Of a stretch of 64,000 bases of DNA, positions 26,982-35,699 are shown piece after piece. The notes beneath the pieces are model-generated. The model ran no database searches. It was not told where the DNA came from and saw only the letters and a program-made list of their open reading frames with translations. Each line of letters starts with the position of its first letter. The stretch's first letter is position 1. The position numbers and the translations under genes were made by a program. Source of the DNA: Acinetobacter bohemicus ANC 3994 (lineage in GTDB: Bacteria; Pseudomonadota; Gammaproteobacteria; Pseudomonadales; Moraxellaceae); contig NZ_KB849167.1 in assembly GCF_000367925.1 (NCBI RefSeq), positions 88,908 through 152,907 on the forward strand, in the 5' to 3' direction.

Positions 26982-27926
26982 TTATTTTACTTTAGCCAAT
27001 AAAGGATGCGGATTCGCGGGGTTTTCAACAATTGGCGTTATACGAATAACTTCAACAGTCTCAATAGCAGCACGGTTTTCTTCTACCCCGTAGCCATTAC
27101 CATTTAAAATGCGTTGATAACTTTGAGTATGTAAATCGGTGAAACCACCTGAAAACTCTAATTCTTCATTTTCAATGGTAATACTACGATATGTTAATTT
27201 TTCGCCTTTTACTGCATTTGATGGCAAGTTATTCACGTCAATCGACAAGAACCAACGCACACGTGCACGTTCATATTCCAAATAACCTGAAGCTGTCTTT
27301 TCATCACGAAAATGCACTTCATTTTTAACAATGTCGCCAAAAATAAAATGCAGCATGTCATAAAAATGCACACCTATATTGGTTGCAACACCACCAGACT
27401 TTTTATCTACACCTTTCCATGATTTTAAATACCACTTTCCACGAGAAGTTAAATAAGTTAAATCAACATCAAATACCTTACCTTCAGGCGCAGCTTGTAC
27501 TTTGTCACGCAATGCAATAATCGAAGGGTGAAGACGCAATTGTAGAATTGAGTTTACTTTTGCACCATATTGTTGTTCATATTCAGAAAGCATATTTAAA
27601 TCTTCTGAACTCAGAACCAATGGTTTTTCACAAATCACATCAATGCCATTTTTAAGTGCATATTTCATGTGAGGCGCATGTAAATAGTTAGGTGAGCAAA
27701 TTGCTACATAATCTAATTTTTCACCTTTTAATTTTTGATCCTCTACATACGCTTCAAACTCTTCGAATTCAGTGAAAAATTCAGCTTCAGGAAAATGGCT
27801 ATCCATAATTCCAACAGAATCATTAACATCCATCGCAACAGCTAAAGTATTACCTGTTTCTTTTATTGCTTTTAAATGACGTGGAGCAATATAACCAGCC
27901 GCACCTATAAGGGCAAATTTTTTCAT
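26982..27926 (-). CDS. dgaA: UDP-GlcNAcA 3-dehydrogenase (DgaA/WbpB type)
   Basis: A Gfo/Idh/MocA-family NAD-dependent dehydrogenase of 314 residues that would oxidise C3 of the Gna product. It has the dinucleotide fold FALIGAAGYIAPRHLKAIKETGN, the family EKPLVLS motif (CICSPNYLHAPHMKYALKNGIDVICEKPL), and the catalytic-type GGVATNIGVHFYDMLHFIFGD with its Asp/His. Its length and ending match WbpB homologues. It is directly followed by dgaB and preceded by gna in the same direction, as expected for a four-gene diacetamido-uronate set. Confidence 0.93.
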   Translation of the reverse strand: MKKFALIGAAGYIAPRHLKAIKETGNTLAVAMDVNDSVGIMDSHFPEAEFFTEFEEFEAYVEDQKLKGEKLDYVAICSPNYLHAPHMKYALKNGIDVICEKPLVLSSEDLNMLSEYEQQYGAKVNSILQLRLHPSIIALRDKVQAAPEGKVFDVDLTYLTSRGKWYLKSWKGVDKKSGGVATNIGVHFYDMLHFIFGDIVKNEVHFRDEKTASGYLEYERARVRWFLSIDVNNLPSNAVKGEKLTYRSITIENEELEFSGGFTDLHTQSYQRILNGNGYGVEENRAAIETVEVIRITPIVENPANPHPLLAKVK

Positions 27927-27953
27927 AATTAAAACTTCTTCAAATTATTAAGT

Positions 27954-29252
27954 TTAGAGACGAAAGACTGTAAAACCTTGTGCTTGTATTTCTGCACGAT
28001 CAAACAGGCTCTTAACATCAATAAATACAGGGTTTTCACCACGTACAAAACCACGTAACTCTTCTGCAGAAAGCGAGCGAAACTCATTATGCCCAACCGC
28101 AACGACCAAACTATCTACAGGATGCTCTACACTAACAAGACCAAGCTCAATCCCGTACTCTTCTTTTACTTCTTCTGGATTCGCCCACGGGTCACAAACA
28201 ACAACTTTTATACCCCATTGATCAAATTCTTTAATAACATCAATAATTTTACTATTACGAATATCAGGACAGTTTTCTTTAAAGGTAATACCCAAAACGC
28301 CTACAGTCGCTTTAGTAACATCTATATTATTCTTAACCATACGTTTAATAGTTGCTCTTGCTACATAGCGTGCCATATTGTCATTAATACGACGACCAGC
28401 AAGAATCACTTGAGGATTATATCCAACCTCTTCTGCCTTATGGGTTAAATAATATGGATCTACACCAATACAATGCCCGCCAACCAAACCTGGGCGGAAG
28501 GGTAAGAAATTCCATTTACTCCCAGCAGCCTCTAAAACATCTAGAGTATCAATACCAATGCGATCAAAAATAACCGACAATTCATTGACTAAAGCAATAT
28601 TTAAATCACGCTGTGTGTTTTCAATCACTTTTGCCGCTTCTGCTACTTTAATACTAGATGCTTTATGCGTGCCTGCTTCAATGACCAAGTTATAAACTTG
28701 GTCGACAAAATCGGCAACTTCAGGCGTAGAACCTGAAGTGATTTTCTTAATTTTGGTTAATGTATTTACCTTATCACCCGGATTAATACGCTCAGGACTA
28801 TAACCTGCAAAAAAGTCTTGGTTAAACTTCAGTCCAGAAACTTGCTCTAATACAGGAATACAAACTTCTTCTGTTGCACCTGGATATACTGTCGACTCAT
28901 AAACTACAATATTTCCCGCTTTTAGCACCTGACCAATACTAGTAGATGCTTTGACTAAAGGTGTTAAATCTGGACGGTTTACAGAATCAATAGGCGTCGG
29001 AACAGTAACAATAAAGAAATTACAATTTTTTAAATCTTCTAAATTTGCGGAATAGCTCAGTTGACTGGCTTGAGCCAATTCTTCTTTTGACACTTCTAAG
29101 GTATGGTCCTGCCCACTTTTTAACTCATCAATCCGTTTTTGATGAATATCGAAACCAACCACGGGTACTTTTTTACCGAACTCGACCGCTAAAGGAAGCC
29201 CGACATAACCCAACCCAATAATTGCAATTTTTAGTTCCGCGAGTTGTAACAT
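27954..29252 (-). CDS. gna: UDP-N-acetylglucosamine 6-dehydrogenase (Gna/WbpA type)
   Basis: A 432-residue UDP-sugar dehydrogenase that would oxidise UDP-GlcNAc to UDP-GlcNAcA. It has an intact GLGYVGLPLAVEFG nucleotide loop, YESTVYPGATEE, the AEAAKVIENTQRDLNIALVNE helix and the catalytic loop GLVGGHCIGVDPYYL with its Cys, then LGITFKENCPDIRNSK. An upstream ATG at 29279 has no ribosome-binding site, while ATG 29252 has AAGG about 7 nt upstream and is preferred. It is the first gene of the minus-strand capsule block and diverges from wza. Contrast its intact Cys with the K-locus Ugd. Confidence 0.94.
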   Translation of the reverse strand: MLQLAELKIAIIGLGYVGLPLAVEFGKKVPVVGFDIHQKRIDELKSGQDHTLEVSKEELAQASQLSYSANLEDLKNCNFFIVTVPTPIDSVNRPDLTPLVKASTSIGQVLKAGNIVVYESTVYPGATEEVCIPVLEQVSGLKFNQDFFAGYSPERINPGDKVNTLTKIKKITSGSTPEVADFVDQVYNLVIEAGTHKASSIKVAEAAKVIENTQRDLNIALVNELSVIFDRIGIDTLDVLEAAGSKWNFLPFRPGLVGGHCIGVDPYYLTHKAEEVGYNPQVILAGRRINDNMARYVARATIKRMVKNNIDVTKATVGVLGITFKENCPDIRNSKIIDVIKEFDQWGIKVVVCDPWANPEEVKEEYGIELGLVSVEHPVDSLVVAVGHNEFRSLSAEELRGFVRGENPVFIDVKSLFDRAEIQAQGFTVFRL

Positions 29253-29279
29253 GTTACAAGCCTTATATTGTTTATTCAT

Positions 29280-29809
29280 GTGTATAATCAGTAGGCTTAA
29301 AGCCGAGCTATAATATAGCAGAAAAAATATATTTATACTTATTCAGAATCAAAAACATTTTTAAATTCCGCATTAATTTTAGAAAAAAAAAGCATTAAAT
29401 TCTAAAAACCACAGGCATATATTATAATTAAATATTACATCTATAAGAAATTTAATAAACAATTACAATATTAATTTATGTGTAATTTTAACATTATCAA
29501 CTCTAAATCAAATATCAAGCAAAATAAAATTTAACAATTAATAAATTTTATTATTATCCATTTTAAGCATCATATTAGAAACACTACTTTTAGTTAAAAT
29601 ACAGAGAACCACATCTCACTTAATCTATAAAAATCTGTTTTGAACATCAAAAACATCTTCCCCACACCAAACTTATGAAGAAAAGCTATACCCCAGCGAT
29701 GATCTTGGTATAAAATAACAATTACAATTTATTATTAATATTTTACGTATTACAGGGTAAAATGCCGACTATTTTTAAAATCAGATTATTTTTATAAACG
29801 GGATTTCGA
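29280..29809. promoter_or_regulatory. Divergent promoter region of the K locus (gna / wza)
   Basis: About 530 very AT-rich bases separate the divergent gna and wza blocks and must hold both start signals. Candidate -10 boxes are TATAAT-like sequences near 29310 for gna and TATAAA near 29710 for wza, but no convincing -35 partner could be fixed by eye. No open frame is seen in it. It is the natural place for capsule regulation. Confidence 0.5.
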
Positions 29810-30912
29810 GTGAGATATTACCAATTTTTTTTACTTTGCGCGCTAGCTGCAGGTACGACAGGATGTGCAATTACATCGGGGCTACAAACATTTGATTTAC
29901 CAAGTGAAGGTGTTTATCAAACTGAACTTGGCACTCCAGTTAATGTACTTAAACTCACTCAAGAATCACTCCCTGCTCTACAACCTGCGCAAGTTAACAT
30001 TCAACAAGATTATGCTCATTTATTTAGCTCACCGCATAAAAATTATAAATTAAGTGCGGGTGATATTCTCTCTATTTATCTTTGGGCTTATCCCGATATT
30101 ACCCCCCCACCACAGCAATTAATAATGAACAATCTGTACAAGCCAATGGCTATCAAATTGATCAAAATGGCTATATCCAATTCCCCATGATTGGTCGTTA
30201 TAAGGCTGCGGGAAAATCATTAACACAAATCAACCAAGAATTACGTAGCCAACTTTCTCGTTATTTAAAAACGCCCGATGTGATTGCACGGGTACTCTCC
30301 TATCAGGGACAACGCTTTTCAGTGCAGGGCAATGTTATGAAAGGTGGGCAATTCTACTTAAGTGATCAACCGGTCAGCGTTTATACGGCTTTAGGTTTAG
30401 CAGGTGGTGTGAATCCTCAATTGGGTGACCATGCTTCAATGACCCTAGTCCGCCAAGGTCGTAGTTATAAACTCAACAGTATTGAACTGGAAAAATTAGG
30501 CTATTCTTTACACAACCTACTGATTCAACCCAATGACACGCTTTATATCAATGCGAGAGAAAATCAAAAAATTTATGTCATGGGTGAGTCTGGTAAGAAT
30601 CAATCCCTACCCATGCGTGATCAAGGGATGAGTCTAAGCGATGTTCTCGGTGAAAGTTTAGGTTTAAATCCACTGTCTGCCAGCCGTAGTAAAATTTATG
30701 TGGTGCGCAGCAACCGAAATGATTCCAGTACAGAAGTTTATCATTTGGATTTAACCAGCATTGCCGACTTTGGCTTGGCCAATCAATTTAAAATGCACAG
30801 TAATGATATTGTCTATGTGGATGCTTCAGGGCTTGCACGCTGGCAACGTGTGATCAATCAGATGGTTCCTTTTTCTAGCGTCATTTATCAACTTGATAGT
30901 TTGGGACAATAA
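29810..30912 (+). pseudogene. wza: Outer-membrane capsule export protein Wza, frameshifted at a C7 tract
   Basis: Wza is the octameric outer-membrane lipoprotein channel for capsule. Translation from GTG 29810 (GGGA upstream) gives a lipobox signal peptide (LAAGTTGC) and the start of the polysaccharide-export domain (YKLSAGDILSIYLWAYPDIT), then meets a run of seven C at 30102-30108 and stops at 30190. The rest of Wza continues in the -1 frame to 30912: TTAINNEQSVQANGYQIDQNGYIQFPMIGRY, then the SLBB-type repeats and the C-terminal helix ARWQRVINQMV. One added C restores a 367-residue protein of normal length. The tract reads C CCC CCA in the zero frame, so slippage could yield some full-length product. 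True mutation, phase variation and sequencing error are all possible. Confidence 0.88.
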
Positions 30913-31340
30913 TGCAGATCAAAAATCTTCTGGTTATTTGTGTGGGTAATATCTGCCGCAGCCCGATGGCTGAATACTTGTTAAAACAGGAATATCCAGA
31001 GCTGAATATCGAATCTGCGGGTATTTCTGGTTTAATCGGTCATGCAGCAGATCAAAAGGCTATACTCTGTATGCAGCGTTTAGGTATAGATATGCAGCCT
31101 CATATTGCCAAAAAACTCAATGCTGAGTTAATTAAAAAGGCAGATCTGGTTTTGGTCATGAGTCAAAATCAGCAAAAGCATTTAGAACAGACTTGGCCTT
31201 TTGCAAAAGGAAAAACATTTCGATTAGGCTATTGGCAAAGTAAAAATGTGCCTGATCCTTTTCAACATGAGCAATGGGTCTTTGATGAAACCTGTCAATT
31301 AATACAAGATTGTATAGCTGACTGGAAAAAACATATTTAA
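30912..31340 (+). CDS. wzb: Low-molecular-weight protein-tyrosine phosphatase Wzb
   Basis: Wzb dephosphorylates the Wzc tyrosine cluster and so controls polymer length and export. The 142-residue protein has the phosphatase P-loop VCVGNICRSPMAEYLL (nucleophilic Cys near residue 11) and the general-acid VPDPFQ near residue 114. Its ATG overlaps the wza stop by one base (TAATG), so translation of wzb may depend on ribosomes ending in the -1 wza frame; early termination in wza could reduce Wzb. Confidence 0.95.
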   Translation: MQIKNLLVICVGNICRSPMAEYLLKQEYPELNIESAGISGLIGHAADQKAILCMQRLGIDMQPHIAKKLNAELIKKADLVLVMSQNQQKHLEQTWPFAKGKTFRLGYWQSKNVPDPFQHEQWVFDETCQLIQDCIADWKKHI

Positions 31341-31358
31341 CTTTTTGATAGCAAGATT

Positions 31359-33551
31359 ATGAGCCAAAATAGCAATACCGAAGATACCATTGATTTAAAA
31401 GAGCTGTTTTTTTCACTCATTGCGCAATGGAAACTGATTGCACTATGCGTCATTTTAAGCTTGGTCTGCGCATTACTCTATTTAAGAACCACGCCTGATA
31501 CTTATGCGGTGGATGCATTGGTACAAGTTGAAGAAAGTAAGGGCACATCGGCAGCTTTACTGGGTGATCTATCCAGCATGATTGAGCAGAAACAACCCGC
31601 TCAAGCTGAAATTGAGTTGCTTAAATCACGCTTAGTACTGGGTTCTGTCATTCAAAATCTAAATTTAGATTTAAAAATTTCCGGCACAGAAAATAGTTTT
31701 TTTAATCGTTTACTCAGTCCACATGACTATCAAACCACATATAATAAAAACGCCGTTATTTTTAAAGATGATGCCAAGTCTTTTGATGTTCGAAAATTTG
31801 AAATTCCAACCTATTACCTAGATAAGAATCTACTGCTTAATTTTAATGGCAATAAATACACATTAACTGATGCAAAAACCAAGCAAATCGTTTTTAGTGC
31901 AGTAACCAACCAAGAAAGCCAGCATACATCGGAATATGGTACTTGGAACATTGCCCTCTATACGCAAAATCAATTCAAAAACACTTATAATATTCAAAAA
32001 ATGTCTTTACCTGCGGCAATGGGCTCGATCACAAATAATTATTCTGTGGCTGAAAAAGGTAAATTGACCGGTATTTTAGGTTTAAATTACCAAGGTCAAG
32101 ACAAAGAACACATTACCAATGTTCTCAACTCGATTCTTGTGGCTTATAGTCAACAAAATATTGAACGTCGTTCTGCCGAAACAGCACAAACGCTAAAATT
32201 TCTGGATGAACAACTTCCTGAGTTAAAACAACAACTGGATGTTGCTGAACGCGAGTTTAATAAATTCCGTCAACAATATAATACTGTTGATGTGACTAAA
32301 GAATCTGAACTGTATTTAACCCAAAGTATTCAGCTTGAAACATCAAAAGCTGAAATTGAACAGAAATTGGCAGAAGCTGCTGCGAAATACACCAATGAAC
32401 ATCCAGCCATGCAGCAAATGAATGCACAGCTGGGAGCGATCAATAAAAAAATTGGCGAGTTAAATGATACCTTAAAACAACTTCCTGATTTACAACGCCG
32501 TTACCTACAACTGTACCGTGAAGTTGAAGTAAAAACTCAGCTCTATACTGCACTGTTAAACTCTTACCAACAACTGCGTATTGCCAAAGCCGGTGAAATT
32601 GGCAATGTGCGTATTGTGGATACTGCAGTACTACCAATTGAACCGATTAAACCGAAAAAATTGCAAATTTTAATCCTTGCCATTTTCCTTGGTGGTTTCC
32701 TTGGAACCTTATTGGCTTTATTACGTAATATGATGCATTCAGGGATTAAAGATTCCAATCAAATTGAAAATGAGTTGGATTTACCGGTATATGCTACCGT
32801 GCCTCGCTCACCGGCTCAGGAAAGCCGCATCAAGTTATTGAAAAAGAAAAAGAGTATTCCTATTTTAGCCATTAAAAATGGTGATGATATTGCCATTGAA
32901 AGCTTGCGTAGTATGCGTACTGCAATTCATTTTGCTTTAAATAATGCAAAAAATAATATCATTATGATTTCAGGTCCTGCACCAGAAGTCGGTAAATCTT
33001 TTATTTCAACCAACTTAGCCGCGATTTTGGCGCAAAGTAATAAACGGGTACTGATTATTGATGCGGATATGCGTCGTGGTTATTTACATAAATACTTCAA
33101 CCATGACAACCTCCCTGGTTTAGCTGAATATTTAAATACCCAGCAAACGCTCGACAGCATTATTAAGCCAACAGAAATTCCTCATTTAGATGTCATTACT
33201 CGAGGTAAAAGTCCGGTCAATCCTTCAGAACTTTTAAGCTCAGCAAAGTTTGCTGCGATGTTTGAGCAACTTTCCCCGATGTATGATCACATTATTATTG
33301 ATACACCGCCTGTGCTTGCAGTAACGGATGGGATTATCATTTCGCAATATGCTGGCGTGAATCTGGTCATTGCGCGCTATGCAAAATCGCAGATGAAAGA
33401 ACTTGAATTGACTGTAAATCGTTTTGAACAAGTTGGGGTTAAAGTCAATGGCTTTATTCTAAATGATATTCAACGCGGCTCTGGTGGTTACGGCTATGGT
33501 TACGGCTATAACTATGCCTATGGCTATAAAGCATCAAAAAATAATGATTAA
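31359..33551 (+). CDS. wzc: Tyrosine autokinase / capsule copolymerase Wzc
   Basis: Wzc is the inner-membrane BY-kinase that regulates capsule polymerisation and export with Wza and Wzb. The 730 residues have a first transmembrane segment at about 30-50, a Wzz-type periplasmic domain with coiled coil (residues about 240-400), a Pro-rich second transmembrane segment near 425-445, and a cytoplasmic kinase: Walker A SGPAPEVGKSF, Walker A' VLIIDADMRRG, Walker B HIIIDTPP. The tail GGYGYGYGYNYAYGYK carries seven tyrosines for autophosphorylation. The gene is intact. Confidence 0.96.
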   Translation: MSQNSNTEDTIDLKELFFSLIAQWKLIALCVILSLVCALLYLRTTPDTYAVDALVQVEESKGTSAALLGDLSSMIEQKQPAQAEIELLKSRLVLGSVIQNLNLDLKISGTENSFFNRLLSPHDYQTTYNKNAVIFKDDAKSFDVRKFEIPTYYLDKNLLLNFNGNKYTLTDAKTKQIVFSAVTNQESQHTSEYGTWNIALYTQNQFKNTYNIQKMSLPAAMGSITNNYSVAEKGKLTGILGLNYQGQDKEHITNVLNSILVAYSQQNIERRSAETAQTLKFLDEQLPELKQQLDVAEREFNKFRQQYNTVDVTKESELYLTQSIQLETSKAEIEQKLAEAAAKYTNEHPAMQQMNAQLGAINKKIGELNDTLKQLPDLQRRYLQLYREVEVKTQLYTALLNSYQQLRIAKAGEIGNVRIVDTAVLPIEPIKPKKLQILILAIFLGGFLGTLLALLRNMMHSGIKDSNQIENELDLPVYATVPRSPAQESRIKLLKKKKSIPILAIKNGDDIAIESLRSMRTAIHFALNNAKNNIIMISGPAPEVGKSFISTNLAAILAQSNKRVLIIDADMRRGYLHKYFNHDNLPGLAEYLNTQQTLDSIIKPTEIPHLDVITRGKSPVNPSELLSSAKFAAMFEQLSPMYDHIIIDTPPVLAVTDGIIISQYAGVNLVIARYAKSQMKELELTVNRFEQVGVKVNGFILNDIQRGSGGYGYGYGYNYAYGYKASKNND

Positions 33552-33562
33552 AAATTTATAAT

Positions 33563-33595
33563 TAAAAAAAGTCAGAGATCTGCTCTGACTTTTTT
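33563..33595 (+). terminator. Rho-independent terminator after wzc
   Basis: The stem AAAAGTCAGAG / CTCTGACTTTTTT with a 5-nt loop starts about 12 nt after the wzc stop. It ends the wza-wzb-wzc operon. Confidence 0.9.
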
Positions 33596-33883
33596 AATCT
33601 TAGGGTCTGTTGACATTTCAGCAGCCCCTATTTACTGCTAAAAAAAATTTGATCGATAAATAACATTTAAAACAAAAGTTTATCATTGATTATCTAAATG
33701 AATAAAAATTTGCTATTTTAATGTATTAAAAATGTTTTTATTATTCAGCCAATTATAGAATAATGAGGTTAATCAGAATATATTGGATTTCTACACAATA
33801 CGGATCGCTCGGAACGTGTTGGATAGAAAAGTCTGCTAAAATTAATGCAACTTTTTTTATATAAAATGAATTTGGGAAAACCT
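33596..33883. promoter_or_regulatory. Leader and promoter region of the FKBP pair
   Basis: This AT-rich stretch lies between the wzc terminator and the first FKBP gene. It should contain that gene's promoter; TATAGAAT near 33755 is a possible -10 box, without a firm -35. A segment starting GGGTCTGTTGACA at 33602 resembles an insertion-sequence end but no partner end or transposase is present. Confidence 0.35.
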
Positions 33884-34588
33884 ATGAGTAAAGCCTTACC
33901 CATCGCTGTCGCTGTTCTTTTAGGCGGTGCTGCACTTGTACCTGTTTACTATGCAACTCAAAACCCTGCGACTGTGACATCTAAAGCGTCAAAAAATGCT
34001 TCTGCTGTTGAAAAAATTAGTTACGCATTGGGCTATGAAGTTGCACATCAAACACCTCCTGAATTAGATATTAATAGCTTTGTTACAGGCGTACGTGAAG
34101 GTCATGCCCGAAATAAACCGGCTTATAACGAAGAAGAATTGCAAAAAGCATATGAGCAATTCCAAAAAGAAATGCAGCAAAAGCAAGTTAAACAAGAACA
34201 ACAAGTCCAAACTGCCAGTGATTCTTTCTTAACTGAAAATGCGAAAAAACCCGGTGTAAAAACGACGGCTTCTGGATTACAGTACAAAATCATCACAGAA
34301 GGTACAGGCAAACAACCTGCTGCGAACTCTATGGTGACCGTACATTACAAAGGCCAACTGGTTGACGGCAAAGTATTTGATAGCTCAATTGACCGTGGTG
34401 AACCAATTGAGTTCCCATTGAATCAAGTTATTCCGGGTTGGACTGAAGGTCTGCAATTGATGAAAGAAGGTGGCAAAGCCACACTTTATATCCCTTCGCA
34501 ATTAGGCTATGGTGAACAAGGTGTTCCAGGCATGATTCCTGCAAACAGCACCCTTATTTTTGATGTTGAACTGATCAAAGTAAAATAA
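33884..34588 (+). CDS. fkpA: FKBP-type peptidyl-prolyl isomerase, exported
   Basis: This is the fkpA gene that borders Acinetobacter K loci. The product has a signal anchor (MSKALPIAVAVLLGGAALVPVYYA), an FkpA/Mip N-terminal dimerisation domain (residues about 40-115, charged Gln/Lys helix) and a C-terminal FKBP domain (VTVHYKGQLVDGKVFDSSIDRGEPIEFPLNQVIPGWTEGLQLM, IPSQLGYGEQG, LIFDVELIKV). It would assist periplasmic protein folding. ATG 33884 has GGGA 6 nt upstream and yields a good signal sequence; ATGs at 33866 and 33845 are in frame but lack such a site. Confidence 0.93.
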   Translation: MSKALPIAVAVLLGGAALVPVYYATQNPATVTSKASKNASAVEKISYALGYEVAHQTPPELDINSFVTGVREGHARNKPAYNEEELQKAYEQFQKEMQQKQVKQEQQVQTASDSFLTENAKKPGVKTTASGLQYKIITEGTGKQPAANSMVTVHYKGQLVDGKVFDSSIDRGEPIEFPLNQVIPGWTEGLQLMKEGGKATLYIPSQLGYGEQGVPGMIPANSTLIFDVELIKVK

Positions 34589-34595
34589 AAATTGA

Positions 34596-34615
34596 AGGAG
34601 AGCTTTTGCTCTCCT
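34596..34615 (+). terminator. Hairpin between the two FKBP genes
   Basis: AGGAGAGC and GCTCTCCT form an 8-bp perfect stem with a TTTT loop just after the first FKBP gene. The following T run is weak (TGATTTAT), so it may only partly terminate or act as a processing or stability hairpin. Confidence 0.55.
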
Positions 34616-34636
34616 GATTTATCTTGAGATAAGCGT

Positions 34637-35338
34637 ATGAAAACACCGATGACATTGCTTTGTTTATGCATGTTTACCACAACAGGTTTTGCAAAAACTG
34701 TGACCAACAGCAGCAGTTTGAATGAACAAGTCGGCTACAGCTTTGGTTATTTAATGGGACGCAGCAATGCCGAATCGGTCAAAGATTTGGACTTAGATGC
34801 ATTCATACTGGGTTTAAAAACAGCAGCTCAAGGCGGTAAATCGGCACTGACTGATGAAGAAATGGCACGCGTTCTAACTCAACATAAAAAGCAAAGTGAT
34901 GCAAAACAACTCATTGAGTTAAAAAAGAAAGCAGATGCCAATGCCAAAATTGGAGCTGAATTTTTAGCCGCCAATGCAAAAAAACAAGGCGTTCAAACCA
35001 CTAAATCGGGTTTGCAATACCAAATACTCAAACAAGGTACAGGTCAATCACCTAAAGTAAATTCTATTGTTAAAGTGAATTATGAAGGTCGTTTAATTGA
35101 TGGCACTGTTTTTGATAGTTCAATTGCACGAAATCAAGCGGCTGAATTTCAAGTCAGCCAAGTCATTCAAGGCTGGACTGAAGGCTTACAATTAATGAAA
35201 GAAGGCGCTGAATATCGTTTCTTCATTCCAGCACAACTTGGCTATGGTCAAATTGGCTCTGGTGATGTGATAGAACCGAATAGCACGTTAATTTTTGATG
35301 TAGAACTAATTGAAATTTTAGCTAAACCGAGTAAATAA
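34637..35338 (+). CDS. Second FKBP-type peptidyl-prolyl isomerase, exported
   Basis: A 233-residue paralogue of the preceding gene in the same direction. It has a cleavable-looking signal peptide (MKTPMTLLCLCMFTTTGFAK), an N-terminal Mip/FkpA dimerisation domain (VGYSFGYLMGRSN, ALTDEEMARVL, Lys/Ala helix), and an FKBP domain (VKVNYEGRLIDGTVFDSSIARNQAAEFQVSQVIQGWTEGLQLMKEG, IPAQLGYGQIG, LIFDVELIEI). Like FkpA it would act in the periplasm. The tandem pair probably arose by duplication, but the sequences differ enough that this is old. Confidence 0.92.
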   Translation: MKTPMTLLCLCMFTTTGFAKTVTNSSSLNEQVGYSFGYLMGRSNAESVKDLDLDAFILGLKTAAQGGKSALTDEEMARVLTQHKKQSDAKQLIELKKKADANAKIGAEFLAANAKKQGVQTTKSGLQYQILKQGTGQSPKVNSIVKVNYEGRLIDGTVFDSSIARNQAAEFQVSQVIQGWTEGLQLMKEGAEYRFFIPAQLGYGQIGSGDVIEPNSTLIFDVELIEILAKPSK

Positions 35339-35699
35339 CCGAGTAAATGCATATAAAAGAATAGCGATCAGATCAATTTGAAGCATAAAAATGCTTATTT
35401 TGACTCGCTATTTTTTTATATTTTAATCCATTCAATAGCAAATCTTACTTTCAATATCAACAACATTCGTGCGTTAAAGTGTATAGATCACCTGCTTTTT
35501 CTGCTCAATATAATAAAAATATATTTAATATTTATGAATCACTTAAACTTCAAAAACCCGCTGATTAAAAGCCTATTTCAATTTATTTAGAATAGTGTAA
35601 AGTCAAAATAGATCAATCTTACACAACCAGTAAAGAAGTCAATTTCGATGTTTTAATTCGTATATTTTTCACTTAATACAACATACAAGGATAAAATAA
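35339..35699. other. Intergenic region before the dienelactone hydrolase gene
   Basis: It starts with the terminator of the second FKBP gene and continues as AT-rich sequence that should contain the promoter of the next gene; AAGGATAAAATAA before 35700 supplies its ribosome-binding site. A 70-codon open frame at 35378-35590 has no ribosome-binding site or recognisable features and is considered spurious. Confidence 0.5.
35360..35418 (+). terminator. Nested-hairpin terminator after the second FKBP gene
   Basis: Outer arms AATAGCGA (35360-35367) and TCGCTATT (35405-35412) enclose an inner hairpin AAGCAT-AAAA-ATGCTT (35381-35396), and a T run follows the outer arm. The two-level form is unusual but fits a factor-independent terminator. 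Confidence 0.7.

Noticed and set aside
33602..33640. GGGTCTGTTGACATTTC sequence like an insertion-sequence end
   Set aside because: No second end, target duplication or transposase gene was found nearby.
35378..35590. 70-codon open frame before the dienelactone hydrolase gene
   Set aside because: It starts inside a terminator, has no ribosome-binding site, and its composition is that of AT-rich noncoding DNA.
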